From positions 62,001 through 126,000 of the forward strand of contig NZ_PIPQ01000004.1 of assembly GCF_003987015.1 (NCBI RefSeq): a stretch of DNA of 64,000 bases, written 5' to 3'. This DNA comes from Aliidiomarina taiwanensis. GTDB lineage: Bacteria; Pseudomonadota; Gammaproteobacteria; Enterobacterales; Alteromonadaceae. The position numbers were made by a program, and so were the translations under genes. Positions 17,327 to 26,634 of this stretch are shown in pieces. The number at the start of each line of letters is the position of its first letter. Position 1 is the stretch's first letter. The notes under the pieces are model-generated. The model worked only from the letters and a program-made list of their open reading frames with translations, made no database searches and was not told where the DNA came from.

Positions 17327-18793
17327 TTAATTCGCCTCTAGCCGGCGCTCAAAGTCGCTCATAATAATTCGGTACAGCTCGTCCCCTAAATATTCATCTT
17401 CAACGCCGCTCTCAATGGAGGGGTTGTCATTAATCTCAATAACAACGGGACCCCGTGAGGTTTCTTTTATATCGACACCATACAAGCCGTCGCCAATCAG
17501 TTTGGTGGCTTGTAAGGCGATTTTTATGACGTTTTTAGGTGCCTGATGTACGCCTAAGCATTCGAAAGAGCCGCTTTGTTTCCGACCTGTGGCTGCATGG
17601 TTATATATTTGCCAATGGTTACGCGCCATATAGTACTTACATACATAAATTACGCGGTTGTTGAGCACCCCGACACGCCAGTCAAAGTCTGTTGGAAGCC
17701 ATTCTTGCACTAAAAGTATACTCGACGTTTCGAATAACCGCGTGGAAACCTCGCGAAGCTCGTTTTCATTGCGAGCCTTTTCAACGCCAATCGAAAAAGA
17801 GCCGTCGGGTATTTTCAAAACAACGGGGTACGCGAAGCGTTCACCCACAGCTTGAAAGTCGATACCTTCGCTGGCAATCAGTAATTCAGCTTTTGGTTGC
17901 GGTACTTTATTGCTGGCTAAAAGCTCTTTTAAAAACACTTTATTGGCACAACGCAAAATGGCGTCAGGGTGGTCGATGACCACCAGCCCGTTTGCTTCTG
18001 CTTTTTTCGCAAAGTGGTACGTATAATGGTTTATGCGCGTTGTTTCCCGAATAAATAAAGCGTCGAACTCAAGCAAGCGGCCAAAGTCTTCTTGGGTAAT
18101 GAGCTCAGCTTCAATGTTGTACTCTTTTGCAGCCCGAACAAACTTTTGTAAGGCTTTACTGTCGCTGGTTGGAATATTTTCCTGTGGATTATGTAAAATG
18201 GCCAGGTCGTAACGTGCACCTTTGCGCGGGCGAGGTGCGCGCCAAACCTTTTTACAGAAACCTTCGAGGGCGTCGCCAAACAAGGTTTGCTCGGAATCCG
18301 TCAAGTCTGCCAAGGTGCATGTGCGTATGGCACTTAAAAACCAGCGGCCTTCGCGTTTAAACTCGACACGCATGAGTGGGCAAGGGTAGGCTTCAAACAT
18401 GTCCCGCGCTAGGCTTTGTAAGGCTGGGCACTGGCAGCGCCCAAAGCAAATAAGGAATTCTAACTGCTCGGCCTGATCTTCTAAATACAAGCTCACGTAC
18501 TTAGTAAGCTGTTTGTGTAGGTCTTTTACAGGCAATTGATAGCGTGCAACGTTGGCCACGTCGTTCATGGTGGATATAGGGGGCAGGGTGCGTTGACCAC
18601 GGGCTTGCGCGAGTAAGCTAACATAGTAACCACTCGATAAGTAAGTTATATCACTGCACAAGTTTATGACGGGGCCCCGGTGCTTGTCATCAAAAGAGCT
18701 AATATAATCGGTAGCACTAATAATGGCTTGGCTAGGATGGTATGGTTGCCAGTCAGAAAGGTTATCCAATATAACCAAGGGTGTGTTTTGCAT
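17327..18793 (-). CDS. RimK-family ATP-grasp amide ligase with N-terminal RLAN domain
   Basis: The 488-residue protein has an N-terminal RLAN (RimK-like ATP-grasp N-terminal) region of about 190 residues with the cysteine pair FGRCQCPALQ, then an ATP-grasp domain. Visible ATP-grasp elements are FAYPVVLKIPDGSFSIGV, the LLVQEW hinge and the metal-binding end GVDIKETSRGPVVIEINDNP. ATP-grasp ligases form peptide or amide bonds through acyl phosphates; RimK adds glutamates to ribosomal S6. This member is much longer than RimK (300), so it likely modifies another protein or a small metabolite. It is the first gene of a two-gene operon with the GNAT gene. Confidence 0.88.
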   Translation of the reverse strand: MQNTPLVILDNLSDWQPYHPSQAIISATDYISSFDDKHRGPVINLCSDITYLSSGYYVSLLAQARGQRTLPPISTMNDVANVARYQLPVKDLHKQLTKYVSLYLEDQAEQLEFLICFGRCQCPALQSLARDMFEAYPCPLMRVEFKREGRWFLSAIRTCTLADLTDSEQTLFGDALEGFCKKVWRAPRPRKGARYDLAILHNPQENIPTSDSKALQKFVRAAKEYNIEAELITQEDFGRLLEFDALFIRETTRINHYTYHFAKKAEANGLVVIDHPDAILRCANKVFLKELLASNKVPQPKAELLIASEGIDFQAVGERFAYPVVLKIPDGSFSIGVEKARNENELREVSTRLFETSSILLVQEWLPTDFDWRVGVLNNRVIYVCKYYMARNHWQIYNHAATGRKQSGSFECLGVHQAPKNVIKIALQATKLIGDGLYGVDIKETSRGPVVIEINDNPSIESGVEDEYLGDELYRIIMSDFERRLEAN

Positions 18794-18899
18794 TGTTTTT
18801 CTCTAAATTAGAACTGCGAGTGCAGTAGCGCTGTTATCGCTTAAAAAGCAGGCGTTGGCAAGCAGTTTATAAGTGTACTTTTGAAATAGGTTGTGGAAA

Positions 18900-19994
18900 A
18901 TGACATATAAAGGCAGGTCGAATTTTGAACACGGCGAACGCGGTAAAATTGGCGTTTTACTTTTGAATTTAGGAACACCAGACGCCCCAACAACCCCTGC
19001 TTTGCGTCGTTACCTGGGGGAGTTTCTTGCCGACCCTCGCGTGGTAGAAGTACCTCGATTCCTTTGGCGCATTATTTTGCACGGAGTGATTTTACGCATA
19101 CGACCAGCTCGCTCGGCAAAAGCTTACCGGACAGTTTGGACAGAGCAAGGTTCGCCGTTACTTATTCATACCCAACATCAAGCCGAGGCGTTAGCGGCTC
19201 ACTTCCAGGCACACAGCAAAGACGATATAGAAGTTAGTTTTGCTATGCGTTACGGCAATCCCTCGGTGAGTTCTGGCATTGAAGACTTGCTGGGAAAAGG
19301 GGTGCGTAAGCTTTTGGTATTGCCTCTTTACCCCCAGTATTCTGGCTCGACCACAGCGTCAACCTTTGATGCCGTGGCCAACGACTTCAAACAGCGCCGC
19401 TGGCTTCCGGACCTACGCTTTGTCAGCCATTATCATGACCACCCAGCTTACATAAAAGCTGTGGCGGAAAGTATTCGCCAGCATCAAGAAGCGCACGGCA
19501 AACCAGACAAGTTGGTGTTTTCTTATCACGGCGTACCAAAAAAGTACTTGCTGAAGGGCGACCCGTACCACTGTGAGTGCTATAAAACCAGCCGGTTGGT
19601 TGCTACCGAGCTTGGCTTGGGGGATGAGGAATATATCACTACCTTTCAGTCACGTTTTGGTCGTGAAGAGTGGCTTCAGCCTTACACGGACAAAACCCTC
19701 CAAGGGTTACCAGCACAAGGAGTAAAGCACATTCAAGTGGTGTGCCCTGGTTTTGCGGCTGACTGTTTAGAAACCATAGAAGAAATCGACATAGAAAACA
19801 GAGAGTACTTTCTAGAAGCAGGCGGTGAAACGTTTGAGTACATCCCGTGCTTAAATGCAACACCAGAGCACATACAAGCCCTTGCTTCTATTATTGAGGA
19901 ACAATTACAAGGCTGGTCAGCACAAACAGTGGCAGAAGCCGATGAAACAAAACAGAATTTTCAGCGTCTGAATAGTGGAAGCGAAGGAAAATAA
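18900..19994 (+). CDS. hemH: Ferrochelatase HemH
   Basis: The 364-residue enzyme inserts Fe2+ into protoporphyrin IX, the last step of heme synthesis. Family marks are GVLLLNLGTPDAP at the start, the AMRYGNPS loop, the metal-site histidine in FSYHGVPKKY, the YHCECYKTSR stretch, FQSRFGREEWLQPYT and the acidic ETIEEIDIE helix. The frame opens at a TTG at 18891, but the ATG at 18900 is the more likely start. The next gene begins 24 bases on and may be co-transcribed. Confidence 0.95.
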   Translation: MTYKGRSNFEHGERGKIGVLLLNLGTPDAPTTPALRRYLGEFLADPRVVEVPRFLWRIILHGVILRIRPARSAKAYRTVWTEQGSPLLIHTQHQAEALAAHFQAHSKDDIEVSFAMRYGNPSVSSGIEDLLGKGVRKLLVLPLYPQYSGSTTASTFDAVANDFKQRRWLPDLRFVSHYHDHPAYIKAVAESIRQHQEAHGKPDKLVFSYHGVPKKYLLKGDPYHCECYKTSRLVATELGLGDEEYITTFQSRFGREEWLQPYTDKTLQGLPAQGVKHIQVVCPGFAADCLETIEEIDIENREYFLEAGGETFEYIPCLNATPEHIQALASIIEEQLQGWSAQTVAEADETKQNFQRLNSGSEGK

Positions 19995-20018
19995 CGCGTG
20001 GATAGTTAAGGAGACTAT

Positions 20019-20546
20019 ATGCTTGGAGTGTTAGCTAAACTGCTTAAAGCGCTCAATTCAGAAACCAGCGCTTGGGCACTTGCGACGGGAATAGCCTTAG
20101 GTATGGTGGTAGGCTTTACCCCCTTATGGAGTGTACATAACCTTTTTATATTGTTCGTCGTTCTAGCATTTCGGGTTAACGTGAGCTTTTTTCTACTGAG
20201 CTTCACTTTAGCTTCGGGGCTTGCCTACCTGCTTGACCCTGCTTTTAACTACGTAGGCGAGTACTTGCTTACCTCTCAAAGCTTGCTCGGGTTGTGGCAG
20301 TCGCTATACGAGGTGCCGCTAGCGCGCATCATGCAGTTTAATCACACCATTTCACTTGGTAGTTTAGTAATCGCACTTATTCTATTTATTCCTGTGCTAC
20401 TTATTGCGCGCTTTATCGTTAATAATTATCGCTCGCACATACAAGCACGAATTGCACGTTTGCCTCTGGTGAACGTTATTAAAGGCACGCGCTTTTGGGC
20501 TATTTATCAGAAGATCAGTGCAGTGAAAGTTGGAGGGCAGTCATGA
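20019..20546 (+). CDS. TIGR03546-type membrane protein
   Basis: The 175-residue protein has about four transmembrane helices and matches the uncharacterized family I know as TIGR03546, related to DUF2062 proteins (GMVVGFTPLWSVHN near residue 30). It has AGGAG ten bases before its ATG. Its stop overlaps the start of the next gene (ATGA), and the two families are nearly always found together in marine gammaproteobacteria, so they probably act as one envelope system. Function is unknown. Confidence 0.85.
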   Translation: MLGVLAKLLKALNSETSAWALATGIALGMVVGFTPLWSVHNLFILFVVLAFRVNVSFFLLSFTLASGLAYLLDPAFNYVGEYLLTSQSLLGLWQSLYEVPLARIMQFNHTISLGSLVIALILFIPVLLIARFIVNNYRSHIQARIARLPLVNVIKGTRFWAIYQKISAVKVGGQS

Positions 20547-22312
20547 AAAAAGTAATACGTTGGCCTGGACTACTCACTTTTGTTGCGCTACTGCTGGCAC
20601 TAGCACTGTTTGTTAGCTTGTTTTTAGACAGCTTGGTTCGTTTTGGTCTTAGCTCTGCACTCTCCCGAATGAATAATGCGGAAGTGAATATAGCGCAAGT
20701 GGAGTTGCAGTGGTCTCCTTTCGCAGTGCAGTTACAGGAACTTGAAATGACAGACCCTGACGTGCCAACCCATAACAGATTTTTTGCAGAAAACCTGCAA
20801 GCGCAAGTACGTTTTTTAGAGCTGTTTATTGGCAAAGTGCACATAGAAACCTTAACCGCAGAAGGCATTCAGCTTGGAACTGAACGTAAAACAGAAGGCT
20901 GGGTGAAAGCCAATGAAACGGCGGAGAGGGAGCCTGTGCCGTTGCGCGAGCGTTTGGCCGAATACAATATAGAACTCCCTACAGCGGAGTCTTTTTTGGC
21001 TGGCGCAGATATTCAAACACCTGGCTTGTTAACCGAGGCTGAAGAAAAGTTTCAGCAGCGACGAGCTGAGTTTGAGCTGGCGCGGCACGAACTCCCTAGC
21101 AAAGAGGTGTTGGAAGAGTATAAAACACGCATAGAAGCTATTATTGACGCTAAACCGAAAAAGCCCCGGGAGTTATTAGCTGCTCGAGAAGCCTTAAAAG
21201 AAATAAAAGCGGATATTAGGACAGACAAAGCGAAAGTAGAAGCGTTTTTGCAGGTAAGCGAAAACATGGTGGCCGCAACCGAGCAAGATGTGGCAACGCT
21301 ACGGACAAGCTACCAAGAGGACATTGAAAAAGCACAGGCACTGTTTCAGCGAGACCCTGAGTCACTAACGGCTTTAAGTGGTATTTTATTTGGCGAGACA
21401 GTGGAACAGTGGGCACATTATGGTTTAGTGGCCATGGACGTGTTAGCTCCTTTATTAAAAAACGCCCACGGTGAAAACGAAGCGCAAAAATATAACCGCT
21501 GGACGGGCCGTTATATTGACTTCGACACCCAAAGCAGCCCAACCTTTTGGATTAAAGAAGCCAAGTTGAGTATGCAGCTAGAACCGCTAGAGCTCGCTCT
21601 TTCCATGCAAAACGTTACCTGGCAACATGAGCGAATTAATACCGCCACCACATACAATGTAGTCGCTGCGAGCGGAGAAAGTTGGGATACCTTCAACTTT
21701 AATGGAGAGCTATTTATTAATAATCAAGGGCAGGTTCGTGGCGAGCAAATGTGGCAGCTTCAGGGGGCGCAGCTGCAAAACCTTGCCCTTTCGGGGAGCT
21801 CTGCTTTGGGTGTGGAATTGTCGCACGCATATGTCAATAGCCGAGGCTCGTTAACTTTGAATGCTGGGCAATTCGACGGCCAAAGCGAATTTCAGTTTGC
21901 CCAAGCCAACTTCCACGTTGATGGATCATCAGGATTTGCGTCCTACCTAGGGGAAGCGCTGAGCAGCATTGAAGCCTTTGGTTTGGATCTCGGTATTCGC
22001 GGTGAATTAACCCAACCTCGCTTTTCACTTCATTCAGACTTAGACCGCCAGCTAGGAGCGCAAATAAACGCACGTCTAAAGTCGGAAGCGGACGCACGCT
22101 TGCAACATGTAAAAGAGTCTTTAACCGCACAGTCTGAAGGTGTACTTGCGGATATAGGGCCTTGGTTAGAACAAGCGCAAGCACTCCAAGCAGAAGGGAA
22201 AAGCATCAACGAAGCATTTACAGAGCTGCTAGAAACAGAGCTGGAAAGTCTTATTGATACGGAGCGAGATCGCTTACTTGAGCGATTGAAAGGAAAGTTA
22301 GGTGGAAACTAA
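20543..22312 (+). CDS. TIGR03545-type membrane-anchored protein
   Basis: The 589-residue protein has one N-terminal transmembrane anchor (WPGLLTFVALLLALALFVSL), then a large domain with AsmA-like flavour (LSRMNNAEVNIAQVELQWSP), a long helical charged region (residues 165-260, probable coiled coil), beta-rich repeats and a charged helical tail. It belongs to the family I know as TIGR03545. The start at 20543 has a near-perfect GGAGGG site and lies inside the upstream gene's end (ATGA overlap), so coupled translation with the TIGR03546 gene is likely. Function is unknown; the topology suggests a periplasm-spanning or inner-membrane-bound envelope role. Confidence 0.83.
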   Translation: MKKVIRWPGLLTFVALLLALALFVSLFLDSLVRFGLSSALSRMNNAEVNIAQVELQWSPFAVQLQELEMTDPDVPTHNRFFAENLQAQVRFLELFIGKVHIETLTAEGIQLGTERKTEGWVKANETAEREPVPLRERLAEYNIELPTAESFLAGADIQTPGLLTEAEEKFQQRRAEFELARHELPSKEVLEEYKTRIEAIIDAKPKKPRELLAAREALKEIKADIRTDKAKVEAFLQVSENMVAATEQDVATLRTSYQEDIEKAQALFQRDPESLTALSGILFGETVEQWAHYGLVAMDVLAPLLKNAHGENEAQKYNRWTGRYIDFDTQSSPTFWIKEAKLSMQLEPLELALSMQNVTWQHERINTATTYNVVAASGESWDTFNFNGELFINNQGQVRGEQMWQLQGAQLQNLALSGSSALGVELSHAYVNSRGSLTLNAGQFDGQSEFQFAQANFHVDGSSGFASYLGEALSSIEAFGLDLGIRGELTQPRFSLHSDLDRQLGAQINARLKSEADARLQHVKESLTAQSEGVLADIGPWLEQAQALQAEGKSINEAFTELLETELESLIDTERDRLLERLKGKLGGN

Positions 22313-22486
22313 TGTGTGCTGGTTAGCAGTGCTGCTTGACTGAATAACATGTAGCCCATATGTAAAAAGAATGCGGTCGTTAACATTTCGCTTAGTGGGC
22401 GCTTCGGTTACAATACAGCGTTAATTTTATCTTGAGCCAATAACTGAATAGAAAACTGGCTTACCCAATCAACGAGAGGAAAAGTA

Positions 22487-22819
22487 ATGGACTTTTTTAT
22501 TGCAAATGCATACGCACAACAAGCTGGACAAGAAGGTAACCCAGCATCACTCATTATTATGTTGTTGGTGTTCGGTCTAATTTTCTACTTCATGATTTTC
22601 CGTCCGCAGTCTAAGCGTATGAAAGAGCATAAAAACCTAGTGAGCTCACTTGCGAAGGGCGACGAAGTGCTTATGCAGGGCGGCATTATCGGGAAAATCG
22701 AAAAAGTAGACGCTGACAGCGACATCATGGTTATTCTTCTCACTGACTCGGTTGCCATTTCAGTACAGAAAAGCGCTGTTACCACAGTATTACCAAAAGG
22801 TTCTATGAAGTCTCTATAA
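22487..22819 (+). CDS. yajC: Preprotein translocase subunit YajC
   Basis: The 110-residue protein has a single transmembrane helix (IIMLLVFGLIFYFMIF) followed by the conserved RPQSKRMKEHK and GDEVLMQGGIIGKI segments. YajC binds SecDF and the SecYEG channel and stimulates export. It leads the yajC-secD-secF operon. A promoter candidate with -10 TACAAT at 22409-22414 lies in the 174-base gap upstream. The tgt and queA genes that usually precede yajC in gammaproteobacteria are not here. Confidence 0.96.
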   Translation: MDFFIANAYAQQAGQEGNPASLIIMLLVFGLIFYFMIFRPQSKRMKEHKNLVSSLAKGDEVLMQGGIIGKIEKVDADSDIMVILLTDSVAISVQKSAVTTVLPKGSMKSL

Positions 22820-22843
22820 CCTGAAGCGATAAAGGAAAGGCCT

Positions 22844-24694
22844 GTGTTAAACAGATACCCCTTATGGAAAAACTTGGTAATACTCGCAGTTGTGCTTTTC
22901 TGTGCACTGTACGCGTTACCAAATATTTATGGTGAAGACCACGCAGTGCAGGTTTCTGCAACCCGCGGCGGTGAAGTAACCACACAAACGTTGCAGCAGG
23001 TTGAGTCTGCATTGCAGCGGGAAGGCATTTCGCCCCGCGGCATAACCTTCGAGAATGACCAAATTCTTGTTCGGGTAAACTCAGACACAGAACAGCTTGC
23101 TGCTCGTGAAACCTTGGTAAAGGAACTCGGAAGCCAATACATCGTTGCGCTTAACCTAGCCCCAGCAACCCCCTCATGGCTCGACAAAATTGGTGGCATG
23201 CCACTAAAGCTTGGCCTTGACTTGCGAGGCGGTGTGCACTTCTTAATGGAAGTGGACATGAACGAAGCGTTAACCAAAATGCACGACCAAATGCTCACAA
23301 CAGTGCGTGACCGCTTAATTGAAGAGCGTGTGCGTTACTTAAGTGTGGCGGACAATGACGGTGACTTGGTGGTGCAACTGCGCACCGACGAAGACTTTCA
23401 GCGTGCTGTAAGCTTGTTGCGAAACCAGTACCAGGGGTACACCACAGAACTAGACGCTAGCACCAATACCATGCGTTTAGTGATGACAGAGGCACAGCTT
23501 CAGGAAATCCGTTCAAACGCGATTGAGCAAAACATTACCATTCTGCGCAACCGTGTTGACGAGCTTGGTGTCGCCGAGCCGCTTATTCAGCGCCAAGGCC
23601 AAGACAGAATTGTGGTGGAGCTACCAGGCGTTCAAGATACTGCCCGTGCGAAAGAAATTTTGGGCGCAACGGCAACCCTCGAGTTTCGTTTTGTGGACAC
23701 CAAAAACGACCTGCGCGATGCATTAGAAGGGCGTGTGCCTTTTGGCAGCAAACTGTATAACCAACGGGGCGGTGGTCAGGTTCTGACGGAAGGGCGAGTC
23801 ATCCTAACAGGTGACCATATTGTAAACGCCTCAACCAGCTACGACGAAAACGGTCGCCCACAGGTAAACATTAACCTGGACTCTGCTGGTGGGCGCTTAA
23901 TGAGCCAAGCCACGGCCAGCCGTATTGGCGACCCCATGGCAACAGTATTTATTGAGTTTGTGGCGACGGGTGAAAAAACGCCTGAAGGTCGCATAGCTTT
24001 TGACCGCATCGAAGAAGTTGTGAGTGTTGCCACTATCCAAGCTCGCTTAGGTAGTAGTTTCCGCATTACCGGAGTAGGCGGCATTCAAGAAGCCCAAAAC
24101 CTGGCACTCTTACTGCGAGCCGGTGCGTTAATTGCTCCTATTCAAATAGTTGAAGAGCGCACCGTTGGACCAAGCTTAGGTGCAGACAACGTGCGTGCAG
24201 GACTTACGGCTATTTTAGCTGGTTTTGTACTTGTGCTGCTCTTTATGGGTATTTACTACCGCAAGTTTGGCTTTGTTGCCAACCTAGCTCTGTTAACCAA
24301 CCTCGTCATGATTGTCGGTATTATGTCGCTCATTCCAGGGGCTACACTGACCATGCCAGGCATGGCCGGGATACTTCTGACAGTCGGTATGGCAGTTGAC
24401 GCGAACGTGATTATTTTTGAACGTATTCGCGAAGAATTAAAAGAAGGACGCAGCCCTCAGCAAGCCATTTCGCGAGGTTATGAGAACGCTTTAACAACCA
24501 TTGCGGACGCAAACATTACCACGCTCATAACAGCACTTATTCTGTTTGCAGTAGGGACAGGCTCTATTAAAGGGTTCGCGGTTACCTTAGGTATTGGTAT
24601 TGCAACTTCCATGTTTACTGCCATAACAGGCACCCGTGCGGTGATTAACCTCACCTGGGGACGTCAAAAGCGTCTGACCGAGCTGTCAATCTAG
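22844..24694 (+). CDS. secD: Protein translocase subunit SecD
   Basis: The 616-residue subunit, with SecF, uses the proton or sodium gradient to pull exported proteins through SecYEG. Visible features are an N-terminal transmembrane helix, the large P1 periplasmic domain (LGLDLRGGVHFLMEVD, the D1 motif), LRNRVDELGVAEPLIQRQG, and the six-helix RND-type C-terminal module with MAVDANVIIFERIREE. It starts at GTG 22844 with AAGGAAAGG upstream. It lies 24 bases after yajC and 10 bases before secF. Confidence 0.97.
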   Translation: MLNRYPLWKNLVILAVVLFCALYALPNIYGEDHAVQVSATRGGEVTTQTLQQVESALQREGISPRGITFENDQILVRVNSDTEQLAARETLVKELGSQYIVALNLAPATPSWLDKIGGMPLKLGLDLRGGVHFLMEVDMNEALTKMHDQMLTTVRDRLIEERVRYLSVADNDGDLVVQLRTDEDFQRAVSLLRNQYQGYTTELDASTNTMRLVMTEAQLQEIRSNAIEQNITILRNRVDELGVAEPLIQRQGQDRIVVELPGVQDTARAKEILGATATLEFRFVDTKNDLRDALEGRVPFGSKLYNQRGGGQVLTEGRVILTGDHIVNASTSYDENGRPQVNINLDSAGGRLMSQATASRIGDPMATVFIEFVATGEKTPEGRIAFDRIEEVVSVATIQARLGSSFRITGVGGIQEAQNLALLLRAGALIAPIQIVEERTVGPSLGADNVRAGLTAILAGFVLVLLFMGIYYRKFGFVANLALLTNLVMIVGIMSLIPGATLTMPGMAGILLTVGMAVDANVIIFERIREELKEGRSPQQAISRGYENALTTIADANITTLITALILFAVGTGSIKGFAVTLGIGIATSMFTAITGTRAVINLTWGRQKRLTELSI

Positions 24695-24704
24695 GAGAGG
24701 CACT

Positions 24705-25658
24705 ATGTTTGAAATTACAAAAATGGACGGCGACAACCCGGTTAAATTTATGGACTACCGCAAGCACACCACGTGGTTGTCTATTGTTTTTGCTGTTATC
24801 GCCTTAACCAGCTTAACCATTAATAAACTAAACTGGGGTCTCGACTTTACCGGTGGGACCCTGGTGGAAGTAAGTTTTAGCCAAGCGGCGGATTTACCGA
24901 AACTTCGTGATGTTCTTGCTGACAATAGCTTCGACGACGCTGTGGTGCAAAGCTATGGCACACCGCAAGACGTACTGGTACGAATTCCTCCACGTGACAC
25001 AGCGGAAGCAGAGTCGATAGGCGAACAACTGCTGACTTTGTTACAAGCTGAGATAGACTCAAATATTGTAATGCGTCGGGTTGAATTTGTTGGGCCGCAG
25101 GTTGGAGACGAACTTGCTGAAGCGGGTGCACTCGCCATTTTGGTGGCGATGATTTGTATTCTAGCGTACGTTTCATTCAGGTTTGAATGGCGGTTAGCTA
25201 TGTCGGCTGTTGCAGGACTTTTCCAAGATGTATTAATGATCTTGGGCGTGTTCTCACTACTACAAATCGAAATCGATTTAACAATACTGGCTGCATTGTT
25301 GGCTGTTATCGGATATTCCCTTAACGACAGTATTGTAGTGGCGGACCGTATTCGGGAGAACTTCCGTTTACTGCGAAAAGAAACGCCTGTGTCTGTATTC
25401 AACATTTCGATTAGCCAAACGATGAGCCGTACGTTAATTACCTCCCTAACAACTTTGTTGGTGTTAGTTACCTTGTTCTTCTTTGGTGGACCTATGATTG
25501 AAGGCTTCTCTATAGCCATGATTATAGGGGTTGTAGTTGGTACTTATTCATCAGTATTTACCCGAAGCACCCTTGCTTTAGCACTTGGTATTTCACGTGA
25601 AAACTTAATGCCGCCTGAAGTGGAAAAAGAAGGTGAAGACCAAGAGGTACTACTGTAA
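24705..25658 (+). CDS. secF: Protein translocase subunit SecF
   Basis: The 317-residue partner of SecD carries the D1-like LDFTGGTLVEV near residue 50, a short periplasmic region, and the six-helix membrane module with YSLNDSIVVADRIRENFR and ISQTMSRTLITSLTTLLV. Ribosome site AGGAG precedes the ATG at 24705. It ends the operon with a strong terminator. Confidence 0.97.
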   Translation: MFEITKMDGDNPVKFMDYRKHTTWLSIVFAVIALTSLTINKLNWGLDFTGGTLVEVSFSQAADLPKLRDVLADNSFDDAVVQSYGTPQDVLVRIPPRDTAEAESIGEQLLTLLQAEIDSNIVMRRVEFVGPQVGDELAEAGALAILVAMICILAYVSFRFEWRLAMSAVAGLFQDVLMILGVFSLLQIEIDLTILAALLAVIGYSLNDSIVVADRIRENFRLLRKETPVSVFNISISQTMSRTLITSLTTLLVLVTLFFFGGPMIEGFSIAMIIGVVVGTYSSVFTRSTLALALGISRENLMPPEVEKEGEDQEVLL

Positions 25659-25675
25659 ACAGTGGTTCTTACTTT

Positions 25676-25710
25676 AAGCCCCAACGAGTCATGTCGCTGG
25701 GGCTTTTTTA
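25676..25710 (+). terminator. Rho-independent terminator after secF
   Basis: AAGCCCCA (25676-25683) pairs with TGGGGCTT (25698-25705), extended by CGA/TCG after one mismatch, and is followed by a T-run. Confidence 0.93.
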
Positions 25711-25809
25711 TTGGCTTTGCAAAAGAATGGCTAAGAAAAATAAGCTTATGGCTCGTTACTACACCCTATGCTAATCTAATTACTATAAAACGAATTAAAG
25801 GTAGTAGGT

Positions 25810-26583
25810 ATGTTATTTGTTGTTTCACCAGCTAAAAATTTAGACTATGAGTCGGCCGTCCCAACGGACCAGTACAGCATGCCCGAGTTATTAGACGAGG
25901 CCGAAGAACTGGTTACTGTATGTAAAGAGTTAACACCACAAGAGCTTGGTAGCTTAATGAAAATAAGCGACAAGTTAGCAGGGTTGAATGCAGCGCGCTT
26001 CACCGAGTGGAAACGACCATTCACCCTAGAAAATGCCAAGCAAGCGATGTTCGCTTTCAATGGCGATGTTTACGCAGGGCTGGAAGCTGCAAGCCTTTCA
26101 CAAAAAGCGATTGAATATAGCCAACAGCACATGCGCATACTGTCGGGTTTATATGGGGTGTTGCGCCCACTCGACTTAATGCAGCCCTACCGTCTAGAAA
26201 TGGGGACTCGACTTGCCAACCCAGGTGGAAAAAACCTTTATGAATTTTGGGGCGACCGCGTCACCGAGAACTTGAACCATGCACTTGCAGAGTCTAATAG
26301 CAACGTGTTGGTTAATTTAGCATCAAATGAGTACTTTAAAGCGGTCAATAAAAAGAAATTGAAGGTGCCTATTGTCACGCCTGTCTTTAAAGACACGAAA
26401 AATGGTCAGCAAAAGATTATTAGCTTTTACGCTAAGAAAGCGCGCGGCATGATGGGGCGCTATATATTAGAGAACCAGCCACAGCAAGTAAGCGACTTAA
26501 AGGCATTTAACACCGCTGGTTATGCGTTTGACGAGCAGGCTTCAACAGAGTTTGAGTTGGTATTCACTCGACCCGAGCAATAG
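25810..26583 (+). CDS. yaaA: Peroxide stress protein YaaA (UPF0246)
   Basis: The 257-residue protein has the YaaA family start [14 protein letters not shown] and the conserved [54 protein letters not shown] and [11 protein letters not shown] segments. E. coli YaaA limits intracellular iron and so protects against hydrogen peroxide; it also binds DNA. Length is the family norm. The gene stands alone after the secF terminator. Confidence 0.95.
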   Translation: MLFVVSPAKNLDYESAVPTDQYSMPELLDEAEELVTVCKELTPQELGSLMKISDKLAGLNAARFTEWKRPFTLENAKQAMFAFNGDVYAGLEAASLSQKAIEYSQQHMRILSGLYGVLRPLDLMQPYRLEMGTRLANPGGKNLYEFWGDRVTENLNHALAESNSNVLVNLASNEYFKAVNKKKLKVPIVTPVFKDTKNGQQKIISFYAKKARGMMGRYILENQPQQVSDLKAFNTAGYAFDEQASTEFELVFTRPEQ

Positions 26584-26634
26584 AGGTTAGCTAGCACTGG
26601 CTACCAATAACAGCTTCAAATAAGGAAGGGTATT

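Noticed and set aside
24953-25519. 188-residue frame antisense to secF
   Set aside because: Fully inside secF and explained by its codon usage on the opposite strand.
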